From NCBI GenBank assembly GCA_947000775.1, contig CAMQGK010000048.1:4489001-4553000 (forward strand): DNA of 64,000 nt, given 5' to 3'. The translations under genes were made by a program, and so were the position numbers. Shown here in pieces: positions 12,593-22,965 of the stretch. Position 1 is the first letter of the stretch, and each line of letters opens with the position of its first letter. Source of the stretch: Pterois miles. Lineage: Eukaryota; Chordata; Actinopteri; Perciformes; Scorpaenidae. The notes under the pieces were generated by a model. That model was not told the origin of the DNA. It saw only the letters and a list, made by a program, of their open reading frames with translations, and did no database searches.

Positions 12593-13893
12593 CGCAGGCC
12601 ACAATACATACAAATGAATAAACAATACCACAAACACAGGCCACAATACATACAAATGAATAAACAATACCACAAACACAGGCCACAATACATACAAATG
12701 AATAAACAATACCACAAACACAGGCCACAATACATACAAATGAATAAACAATACCACAAACACAGGCCACAATACATACAAATGAATAAACAATACCACA
12801 AACACAGGCCACAATACATACAAATGAATAAACAATACCACAAACACAGGCCACAATACATACAACTGAATAAACAATACCACAAACACAGGCCACAATA
12901 CATACAAATGAATAAACAATATCACAAACACAGGCCACAATACATACAAATGAATAAACAATACCACAAACACAGGCCACAATACATACAAATGAATAAA
13001 CAATATCACAAACACAGGCCACAATACATACAAATGAATAAACAATACCACAAACACAGGCCACAATACATACAAATGAATAAACAATACCACAAACACA
13101 GGCCACAATACATACAAATGAATAAACAATACCACAAACACAGGCCACAATACATACAAACGAATAAACAATACCACAAACACAGGCCACAATACATACA
13201 AACGAATAAACAATACCACAAACACAGGCCACAATACATACAAACGAATAAACAATACCACAAACACAGGCCACAATACATACAAACGAATAAACAATAC
13301 CACAAACACAGGCCACAATACATACAAATGAATAAACAATACCACAAACACAGGCCACAATACATACAAACGAATAAACAATACCACAAACACAGGCCAC
13401 AATACATACAAACGAATAAACAATACCACAAACACAGGCCACAATACATACAAACGAATAAACAATACCACAAACACAGGCCACAATACATACAAATGAA
13501 TAAACAATACCACAAACACAGGCCACAATACATACAAATGAATAAACAATACCACAAACAGGCCACAATACATACAACTGAATAAACAATACCACAAACA
13601 CAGGCCACAATACATACAAACGAATAAACAATACCACAAACACAGGCCACAATACATACAAATGAATAAACAATACCACAAACACAGGCCACAATACATA
13701 CAAATGAATAAACAATACCACAAACACAGGCCACAATACATACAAACGAATAAACAATACCACAAACACAGGCCACAATACATACAAACAAATAAACAAT
13801 ACCACAAACACAGGCCACAATACATACAAACGAATAAACAATACCACAAACACAGGCCACAATACATACAACTGAATAAACAATACCACAAAC
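12593..13893. repeat. 42-bp minisatellite, very homogeneous
   Basis: Thirty-one tandem copies of a 42-bp unit containing CAGGCCACAATACATACAAA and GAATAAACAATACCACAAAC. Almost all variation is one site (AATG, ACG, ACTG or ACAA before AATAAACA) plus a rare ATACC/ATATC change. One unit near 13557 lacks two bases (ACAAACAGG rather than ACAAACACAGG). The length is a multiple of three, so several frames stay open on both strands for 280-460 residues. None looks like a real protein. Confidence 0.97.
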
Positions 13894-13986
13894 GGATGAT
13901 CATGTTATTGCTTTATTTCTGGCTTGTTGTTAATGAAGATGGAATGGATGGAGCAATGAGTCTGCACAGAATCCCACAGGGATACT

Positions 13987-14386
13987 GTCCCACCATGTCC
14001 CACCATGTCCCACCATTTCACACCATGTCCCACATGTCTCACCATGTACCACTATGGCCCACCATGTCCCACATGTCCCACTATGTCCCACCATTTCACA
14101 CCATGTCCCACCATTTCCCACCATTTCACACCATGTCCCACCATTTCCCACCATGTCCCACCATTTCCCACCATGTCCCACCATGTCTCACCATGTCCCA
14201 CCATGGCCCACCATGTCCCACCATTTCCCACCATGTCCCACCATGTCTCACCATGTCCCACCATTTCCCACCATGTCCTACCATATTTCACAATGTGCCA
14301 CCATTTCCCACCATGTCCCACCATTTCCCACCATGTCCCACCATGTCTCACCATGTCCCACCATGTCTCACCATGTCCCACCATAT
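13987..14386. repeat. 10-bp minisatellite
   Basis: About 40 tandem copies of TCCCACCATG and its variants TTTCCCACCA and TCTCACCATG. It directly follows the 42-bp array after 94 bp of unique sequence. The His/Pro-rich open frames on the plus strand and Trp/Gly-rich ones on the minus strand are repeat artefacts. Confidence 0.95.
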
Positions 14387-14930
14387 CCGTTCTATCCAGT
14401 CCCATCTGCTACAATGCCTCTTATGACCTTCAGCAGTGTTACTGGATCAGAGAGACCGACACCCTCATCCTTTCATTGGATTCTTCCTAAATGACACAAC
14501 GAGATATTAAAGGTCGGCGTGCCCCATTCAGCCCTGTCAGTGTGGACCATCGGCTCCCTCATGCAGACTTTGCAGTAGTGAAACCTGACCTAACGTCTGG
14601 ACTGGACAGCTGCAGCCCAGCGTGAGTCCTCTTAGCCTGTGAACGCATAACTATGCATGACCATCAGAGCTAAACCCAAGCCTTCCTATTAATATCACAG
14701 TGGTGGGAATCTCACTTTGGCTGATGCATATTATCCAGCCTCCTCTCAGAAAAGGTAAAACGAGGTGAAACTCTCAAAAACAGTGAGGAGCTCAGAGACG
14801 CCTCAAATCCTGCTCCTCGTATCTGGTGTGCAGAAACATTCAAGCCTGGCTGTTCGCTGAATAATTTAATCGCGGTGTGTAACGGAGAGCAGGATGTGTG
14901 TTGAACGGGAGGGACAAGGGAGGGATTCCC

Positions 14931-14965
<35 letters not shown>

Positions 14966-15699
14966 CTGTGAGTCATGGTGTGTGGGGGAATCCCCCCCCC
15001 CTTCGTTGCTACCTCTGCAGTGAGCCTCTCCCATCCGACAGCCAATTGGATCACAGCTAGAGGACAGCAGAGGAATGATGGGGGGAGCCATGCTGGGGTT
15101 GGTGCTCGCCTGCAGTGATGGGTGTAAGTGTCTGTGTGGTGTGTGTATGTGTGTGTACATGTTTACAAAGTGTTTATGTAAATGTGATTATTTTTACACA
15201 CGTATGTCATGCATATGTTGTGGGAATATGTGATGGTGTGTTTATTTCTAATATTTCAGTTTCTGCTATTAGTGTTGATGCAGAGACGCACACACACACA
15301 CACACACACAGGCATGAAACGATGGCAACAAGGAAGGGAGGTAGATGATGGGCACAAATAGAAGAAGAGTCGGAGATGTGTCCACATCCTGCTCGATGAT
15401 TATGGGATTCAGGATCACATTTAACCCCCTCAGTCCGGAGGACACTGCGTCAATGACACGACACAGACTGGGAAAAAAAGAGGACATGTTATCTCATCCA
15501 ACACTTCCGGCCTGAATTTACTTACAGATGTGAGTGTGGTTAAAAGCAGGAAGCAGGAAATAATCAGCAGTTCCTGGAGCTAGTCTGGCCAGCAGGCTAA
15601 GCTGAGTCCAGACAGGTCCCAGTCTAACTAGTTTTAAAACTGAATCTGAGCCCAATCATGCCGGAGTGGAGACCAAGACAGAAAGTTAGTGCTCTGAGC
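14387..15699. other. No gene; microsatellites
   Basis: Contains (GT)n at about 14933-14963 and (CA)n at about 15289-15310. No frame shows domain-like or exon-like character. Confidence 0.65.
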
Positions 15700-15846
15700 T
15701 GCTCTGGCAGCTCACCTGGTGGAGTCGGTGATCATACCGTATACCATTAACAGGCCTGGGTTTGAATCCAATCTGGGGCCCTTTGCTACATGTCGTCCCC
15801 TGTGTCTCTTCCATTTTTTTGAAAATAAAATTTTACAAAAAAAGAA
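15700..15846 (+). mobile_element. tRNA-derived SINE (family B)
   Basis: Head GGCAGCTCACCTGGTGGAG resembles box A and GGTTTGAATCC (15759-15769) resembles box B. These are followed by CCCTTTGCTACATGTCGTCC, a stretch I recognise from a very common percomorph SINE. The copy ends in AATAAAATTTTACAAAAAAAG. Several positions differ from the usual box A consensus, so this is probably an old, inactive copy. Confidence 0.75.
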
Positions 15847-17209
15847 ACGTTTGATCCGATCAGTTACTGCGTATGCTGAGCAGATGCAGGTATTGACTGC
15901 TAACGCAGACACGAAAGTTTCACGTTCCACCAGGATTTTTACTATATGTGCACAGAGCACAAACAGGACTAAACAAGAAACACAAAGAAGAGCTAAACAA
16001 CAGAAAACCTGGGGAATTAGGGAGGCACAGCCATCCCAGAGTGGAGACTAGGAGTGGACTACAGCCCTGTGGCGGATCCCTCTACCCCTGTCCTACCCTG
16101 ACTGCCAGCCAGCCAGTGTTCCTCCCAGTCTCTGCTCTGGTATTTCAGCATGAACAGCTATAATCAAACTGCCAGGACTCGAGGGAACTCTGCCCTCTCT
16201 CTCAAATTCACTGGACTCTGGTGAGTCTTGTTATTTTGCAGGTCAAAGGTCACTCAGATTGAACACTTCACCCCTTCTTCACTCAAATGAATGGGGACTG
16301 AATGTTGGTGTGACCGTGGCATTACTCTTTTTTTGCCCCGTGGCAGTAATTCAGTGCTTTGTTGCCTAAATAGTTCAACACCCTCTGAGCGACCTGATGT
16401 GGTGCAAATCAAACAATCCCAAAATTACCAAGACAGAACTGGCTTATTCAAAAGCTGGATAAAAGCCCGACATCCTCAGCTGCAACCCCCAGTTAGTGTT
16501 GTCATTCTACATCTCACCCAGATCCCCTCTTTCAGGATTAATCTAAACATCAAATTACTTGGCAATAAGCACTACAGCTCATATACGCAACATTACATGA
16601 ACTGATTTGTGTACTTGTAAGGACTGACACAGAAACAACAATTACATTTCTATTTAGGTATTACGTCTCTTGTTAAAAATAGAAACACTGAAGGCGTCGT
16701 CGAGCCGTGAGCCCTCTGGGGAAATGTGGAAATAATCAGTGAATTCCAGACCTGCTTCATACATCTCCTGGGACCAGGACCTGTCAGGACTGGGACACGG
16801 GGGAGGGGTCAGCCCACCATTAAATCCTTGTTATCTTCTTCCCAACCAAATTTCCAAATGAGTGCCCTATGAGGAGGGATGGACCTGACCGTGGGCAGCT
16901 GAGGACCAGAGGTTTGGGGTCGAGGGTCAAGCTGGTGACCTGAGGGCTGCTGTTTCCGTGTTTCCGGACGCCCTCACTCTTGAGTCCTGATGGTACCAGC
17001 AGAACTGTAGAAAAACAAGTTGCCATTGACTTGTTGCCTAAGTATCGGTTCTCATGACTTCACTAGTTCAGACATGTCATCAAACATACTGTTGCACAGA
17101 TTCTTTCATACTTAAAAGTAGGTCGGCCATACACGTGTACTGCTCAAGTTCACAGTATCACTTTACAAGATCCTTAATGCTAGCAGGCCTACCTCAACAC
17201 ATAAGGGAA
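15847..17209. other. No gene recognised
   Basis: Single-copy-looking DNA. A perfect DR1 (AGGTCAAAGGTCA) lies at 16240-16252. The open frame at 16291-16605 has no recognisable domain. Confidence 0.6.
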
Positions 17210-18725
17210 CACAGTAATGACAGAGTCAAACCAGCTCAGACGTCGCCGGGGTCAACAAGGTCCATGTCAGGTGCTAGGAAACCAGGGCAACCTGATGAGA
17301 AATGGGCTTCTGGACTACGTGGAAAACACGGAGCTGTTGGAAAGCTACTATACAAGCAATCCCAGAGAGAGGGGATACATGCAGCGAACAGCTGCAGTGT
17401 TCCAACATCCGTGAGCAAAAATTACTCGTACAATTAGAGATTGATAAAATACAACAACAATGCTACGGCAATGGGGAGCCAGGACGACAGGTCAGCGGGG
17501 GGGATGTCATCGTCACCCCTGCAATTTGAGATTGGGTACCAAGCCCCAACAGACACCAACAGCCTCAATACAAAAGCTGCTGACCTTAGAAGGAAGATCG
17601 TGACCCACCTGGGAACCTGGAGCACCCAGCGAATACCAAAGCTGATTTGCCAAGTAACTTCAGAAGGTCTGCTAGTGGATGTGAATGCTGCTTTAAAGAC
17701 AATCCCTATGGGGACCATCACTGAAACCACTAAGCTGATACACAGTACAGTAACAGTGATCCTCGAGATGCTCGGGACTTAACAAGCGGTACCTGCCATG
17801 GAAGAAAGAGTTAGAGACTAAGATAAGGGCAACACCTAAGTTAGCCAGCTAGCAGAGCTGCAGAAAAGGAACGTGGTAAATAAAGGGGCACCCAGGTAGT
17901 ACAACATACTCTCCATACCTGAGGCACTAACATCTCTGGCCACCGGGTTTAAGCGATACACCAAGAGGTAGAAGCCAGGAGAATAAACAAGATGTTCTCC
18001 ACTGAACCAGCCAAGGTTTATTCTCAGTGGCAGGGAAACAACAACCGCTCAGACCCACCAAGAGCTGAGATGGAAAGGTACTGGAAGGGCATATGGGAAA
18101 GGGAGGCATCACACAACAGCAATGCCCAGTGGCTAGTAGACCTAAGCCTGAGACTGTAAAAACAGACAAACCAACCTGTGCACCGCCTGGATTGACTACA
18201 GGAAAGCTTATGACTCAGTGCCACACACGTGGATACTGGAATGCTAGGCACTGTATAAGATCAACAGGAACCTATTGGCTTTCATCGATGGGAATGTGGT
18301 AGACAACCCTAGAGGCCAAATCAAAGCTGATTGCCCAAGTCAACATCAAGTGCAGCATATACCAAGGAGATGCGTTATGACCACTGCTGTTCTGCATAGG
18401 CCTGAACCCCCTCAGCCAGATCGCCACAAAGACTGAGACCTACCAGAGGGCATCATAGGTGATATCCAAGTACCTTGGTATCCCACAGATTAATGGAAAC
18501 CATGAGGAGGCCGCAAGGAACTCAGCCACAGCCAAATACCTCCAGAGAGTAAGTAAATAAGCAGAAAGAGGGAGGCCGAACGCTAGTGAGCGTCAAGGCC
18601 ACAGTCCAGGATGAAATGTCAAAAATCCAAGAATACATCAGGAAAATGGCCCCAAAGGATGAACTACTAACTGAATGTCTCAGGCAGCAGAAACCCAATG
18701 AGAGTACAGAGGTGGAGCAGACATA
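17210..18725 (+). pseudogene. Rex6/Dong-like (R4-clade) LINE, decayed copy
   Basis: Fragments of one LINE polyprotein appear in order on the plus strand, in changing frames. The N-terminal part is at 17210-17790 (VENTELLESYYTSNP, EIGYQAPTDTNSL, TETTKLIHSTVTVILEMLG). Next comes the segment at about 17925-18155 (MFSTEPAKVYSQWQGNNNR type). The RT palm region follows at about 18155-18440 (TNLCTAWIDYRKAYDS, then YQGDAL..LLFCIGLNPLSQI). After it come KYLGIPQINGNHEEAA (about 18470) and KEGGRTLVSVKATVQDEMSK (about 18565-18720). The catalytic YMDD block is absent and several frameshifts and stops intervene, so it is dead. A better preserved copy of the same family is at 29325-30733. The RT family is clear; the R4/Rex6 name is from memory. 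Confidence 0.75.
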
Positions 18726-18819
18726 AGGCGTGCTGTCGATTTTTGAGAAAATTAAAGGATTTTAAGTGCACCTCATAGTGTGAAAAACATGGTATATATA
18801 GATTGCACCGGACCACACA

Positions 18820-19510
18820 CCTATGTCATGTAAAATATCGATGTGTGTCTGACAGCTGACAGTGGTGCAACTAAACACCTAGAGAGAAAAAGAGAAAAAT
18901 GACAAAACAGGACAAGGGACAGCCCTGCTTCGTTGCCCTGCCCAAGGGGAAGTACAGGGAGGACTGGCCATTGATCTGAACAGCAGCAAGCGGACTGTTG
19001 TATAACAGCTTCACCCAACAGCAAAATGTGTCTCAGAGCCCAAAAGTACTTGGAACAGAGAAAAGTACTTCTTTTCTGCATCTAAACTTATGACCACACT
19101 GTCAGTTTTATCAGCCTTCTCATATTGTTACAGTTCTTTCCTCTAACAAATCCTGTCTGGTCACTATTAATAACAGAGGAGAGAACCTTGTGCTAAGATT
19201 TTAAATAATAATTTTAAATCAACATTTATTCATCTAATAGGATGATACGATGGGCATTCATCAGCTGGCTTCCCTTTTTTAGTATAAGGCCAATTTTAGC
19301 TTCAGTGAGAGTGATAGGGAGGAAGCCCCTATCAAACGATTCATTTATCATCTCCAGAAAATGACCCATAAATTTAGATTTAAATTCCTTATAAAACTCT
19401 CAGCTCAAGCCATCGGGGCCCGGGGCCCGGGGCCTTCTCCGACCATAAGGCCTGCAGTGCCTCCAAAACCTCCTGTTTCATAATTGGCTCGCTCAGTCCC
19501 CAAATCTGCT
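18820..19510 (-). pseudogene. Tx1/L1-like LINE reverse transcriptase remnant
   Basis: Read on the minus strand from about 19510: MKQEVLEALQALWSEKAPGP, then EFYKEFKSKF and FLEMINESFDRGFLP, then EAKIGLILKKGSQ. This is the opening of an L1-type RT domain. Further along come SDQTGFVRGKN, a VVISLDAEKK-like block and INGQSSLYFPLGRATKQGCP. The order matches L1/Tx1 RT motifs. The frame shifts several times, the active-site DD motif is not found, and the end near 18820 is truncated. It lies tail to tail with the plus-strand LINE remnant ending at about 18725. Confidence 0.7.
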
Positions 19511-20050
19511 CATCTGCTAAATAGAACCATGTTTCATTTTATCTATATATTATATAAAGTCAAAGGTTTTTACTGAAGGAACTTTGGATATTTGTTTTTG
19601 TCAACATTCATCATGTTTTTATGAATAAGGTGTAGTTTAAATCAGGCAATGAATACATATGGTAAGACACTTATTATATTACATGTTGTTTGAAACTGTA
19701 TGTTTATATATGCTAATGAGGCATTATCTAATGCTAACTGTTGGTGAATTTCGGAGAAATCTACAGAAGCCAGACAAAGTAGTTAATTAAACACTTAAAT
19801 GTTTATTTTGGACGTTTTCCTTCCACTAGTCTGAAAGAGACGTGTTATGGAGGCTAAATCGCCCAAAATCTAAAAATTGAGCCACATATGAAAAAGAAGA
19901 AATACAACATATTTATTTGCCTCAGTGGCATGAATGACCTCAAACTGTGTGTTTTGTGAGTAACCTTTAATGGTAACTTCATTAGTGCAATGCATCTTCC
20001 TCTTTCTAAATGGTACTTGTACTTCTTCCCCTTGCTTTAGCCAGACTCAG
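19511..20050. other. No gene recognised
   Basis: AT-rich sequence without open frames of note or repeats I recognise. Confidence 0.6.
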
Positions 20051-20332
20051 TTACATCACTGTTACTGGAGGATATGTTTGAAAGGCTGGGGGTGACTTGA
20101 AGTGGGTCACGAGGCCTTGCAGGCCCCGGTCCATCTCCGAGTCTCTCTCTGTGCCCACTGTGAATGCCTGGGAACTGGGTGAGCGGCGTAGGGGCGGGGT
20201 CCTGACAGGGGGCTGCTGGGCCGGAGCCCCATCTATAGGGACGAACTCAGTGACCCTGGCTGACGGATGTAGCTGGCACACACTGGTGTCAGCTTGCAAT
20301 GATTTACTAACAGGGCCATTAGAAACCATCAT
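20051..20332 (-). CDS. Unassigned open frame, possible exon
   Basis: A 93-codon minus-strand open frame from an ATG at 20332 to a stop at 20051, open for about 18 further codons upstream. Composition is balanced and Pro/Ser-rich, unlike the repeat-derived frames nearby. It includes RTPPLRRSPSSQAF and ends in QTYPPVTVM. I see no domain. A possible open segment upstream (about 20560-20440, minus strand, containing EMIQHACQSDPRLCMIT) is in another frame and no convincing splice pair joins them. The plus strand is also open across the same interval, which weakens the case. It is either a terminal exon of an unknown gene or chance. Confidence 0.15.
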   Translation of the reverse strand: MMVSNGPVSKSLQADTSVCQLHPSARVTEFVPIDGAPAQQPPVRTPPLRRSPSSQAFTVGTERDSEMDRGLQGLVTHFKSPPAFQTYPPVTVM

Positions 20333-20380
20333 GACGCCAGTGTTCAGGGAGGGAGTGTCAGCCAGTGTCAGTGCGTAGGA

Positions 20381-21538
20381 TCACAGAGTAACGTCCTATT
20401 CCAGGCACTGCTATGAGGTTGATGGTACGTCATATATGTGTGATTTTGGTGATCATGCAGAGCCTTGGGTCTGACTGACAGGCATGTTGAATCATCTCTG
20501 CGGCATCAGAAACAGGCCGATGCGGTTGTCCAGTCTCTGCATCAGCATCGCCTCATACTGCGTAGATACAGAGCTCAGGTTCCCGCCTCTCCCTCATCGT
20601 CTCAGCAGCTGACATGCTGCTGCTGAGCATCGAGTCCGTCCTCGCCGTCGACCCGCTGGAACAGAGATGTTTAACACTTCACGGCGTCAGATACAAGTCA
20701 AAGGCACTTTAATAAGGAGGAAACAAAGATCAACAGCAAAGTGTTTTAGTTCATTTTGCTTTCGATAGTCTGAAATCCATTGACTGGTAACTAACCGGTT
20801 AATTTTTTTAAGGAAAAAAATGAAAACTCCACTGACTCTGGAAGCACTTTAAAGGTTTTGTGTTGTAAAAATGTCTCACTTTTTATTGTTATCTGTTGGC
20901 TTTGCTGAAGTTAATAACCACATATTGATCAAGTCACCGGTGCTCCGATCGATCGGATACCGTCATCGTTGATCATTGACGTGTCCCTCTCTCTTTTTGT
21001 TTCTTTTCTTACCTAAATGGAGGCAGAGCCCAACTTAACGCGTGATGTTTTCAAACGAAGAGAAATGCTCTCCGATGCTCCTGCATCGGTACCAGTGAAG
21101 CAGTTGAGTGTGTGTTTGACCAATCAGTGACGGTCATCCTGCAAACCCCACCCCCAAACTTCCTGTACTTTCAGAGAGTACTACACCCCGACCAGGGTCT
21201 TTTGGGGGGTAAAATGTCCCAGGAACTTCATTTAGACCTTGGTCCCTGTGGTCCCAACAGGAGGAGGTCCTCAACAGGTTCTGAGTTCTGGAGGAAACAG
21301 GAAAGAACACACACACATACACACACACACACACTCCATGGTGCTGGCGCCACCCGCCACAGTGGCGCCAACCCTAACCCGGTCAGAAAAGCTTCCTTCT
21401 GGCATCCATGCTAAATGAACCTACAGACTATGACAGTACCAGTCTATCATCCTGCGTGGACGGAGCACACGAGCTCTGACTAAACCACGTTAAACTTCAC
21501 TTCTTATATTGACGATGCTGTTTATACACCGAGACAGG

Positions 21539-21574
<36 letters not shown>

Positions 21575-21758
21575 ACTAGCCCAGACAGGACGATCAGCTG
21601 TAACCCTGGCTGTGCACACAGGAAGTTCCCAGCATGCCCTGGGCTCCCTGGAGGCTACAGAGGTCCTCTGTCCTCAATAAATGAATGAAGAATAAAGACC
21701 GGATGTGTGGAGGAAGAAAAGGAATCTGATTCTGAAACTCTTGCATACAAATTGTAGA

Positions 21759-21802
<44 letters not shown>

Positions 21803-22965
21803 TACATTTAGTTAATGTAGTAGTTGAGATGCCGGACTCTGGAGGACTGTTTTTGGTAAAGTATTGCCGTGTAATAAGCGTGTTCATGTGCAGTGAGCAG
21901 GTCTTTATCTCTTACGTGGTATGATCAACACCACCGTTTGTTTAAACTGTACAGGACCTAAAATATTGTGTTTTTACAGGAGCTGTGGAAAACAACAACT
22001 TGAGGTTTTTACACGTTTGTGTAAACTAATGAGATCTAATACACTGAACAAGCCCAGTCTGCTCTGATTGGCTACAGAGAAAAACATGGTGCACCTTAAC
22101 AAAGGTAGCTCTCAGGCTGTGGGCGGTATATTCTAATGAGCCTGTATGACATAGGAAGGGGAGCCTCCTCTGATTGGCTAGTTGAATCACATGTTCTCTG
22201 ATCTAAACAGCCCATAAAAACCCTCTCTCACTCCCTCGCCCCGCCCCGCTCCATCCATACTGTATGTATTACTAGCATACTTATAATCTGCTCATAGTAC
22301 AGTGTAATTATAGTTAAAAACACTCATAAATATTCATAATGATTTATGACAATAATCATAACACATTATAAAGCCTTTTACGATGACTTCTAAGATCACG
22401 TACCGTAATACTTCCTAATTGCCGCTCACTGACTGACTGTAGTAATGTATTATAATTCCCATAGCTGTAATTTATTACAACCTTGTCTTTATAAATGTGA
22501 TTATACTGTAAGTTACACTAAGAAGTCATTGGGTGTTTTAAGAAAAGCAAAAAGTATATTATTAAATCTATGCAAGAACAACACACCAAACTTTATTAAA
22601 TTATAATTTCTAAGTATATTTATAATGCATTATAGCCGTAAGCATCATAGAAATGTGTTACCAAGCTCTCCACAAAAAACAGAAAACAAAAGTGAGAACA
22701 ACACAGATCATAATGGTGATAATGGTGAAAGAGCAGTGAGTCAGCACATGAAACACTGACCTCTGCGGTCACATCGATCAGGCTGGCAGCTGGAGGTGGA
22801 ACGTCAATGACGACTGTAAAGTCAAGGATGCAGCAGGCAGAGGCAGCAGTGGGTGACGGAGAGAAGACAGGATGGAGTAATGGAGGACGAAGAGAAGGGG
22901 ATTAAAGGAGAAGGCTGAGCAGGACGGAGCTGGAGGGTTGGATGGAAAAGAAGTGATGGGTGAGG
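20381..22965. other. No gene; microsatellites and a CCAAT/GC-box cluster
   Basis: Holds (CA)n near 21306-21333, (GT)n at about 21541-21573 and an (AAT)n trinucleotide run at about 21761-21800. Two copies of CTGATTGGCT (about 22065 and 22171) and CCCCGCCCC (about 22238) sit near CATAAAAACC (about 22211). They look promoter-like, but no transcript or open frame follows. Confidence 0.5.

Noticed and set aside
12510..13903. Hydrophobic repeat frames that look like multi-pass membrane proteins
   Set aside because: The 42-bp unit is open on both strands and in several frames. The apparent membrane segments are a translation artefact.
20935..21090. GATCGATCGG and CATCGGTACC words suggesting a hAT-type transposon end
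   Set aside because: No terminal inverted repeats or 8-bp target duplication could be found around them.
22060..22250. Promoter candidate with two ATTGG boxes, a TATA-like word and a GC box
   Set aside because: No open frame, CpG island or splice structure follows on either strand. The repeated CTGATTGGCT word may belong to a dispersed repeat.
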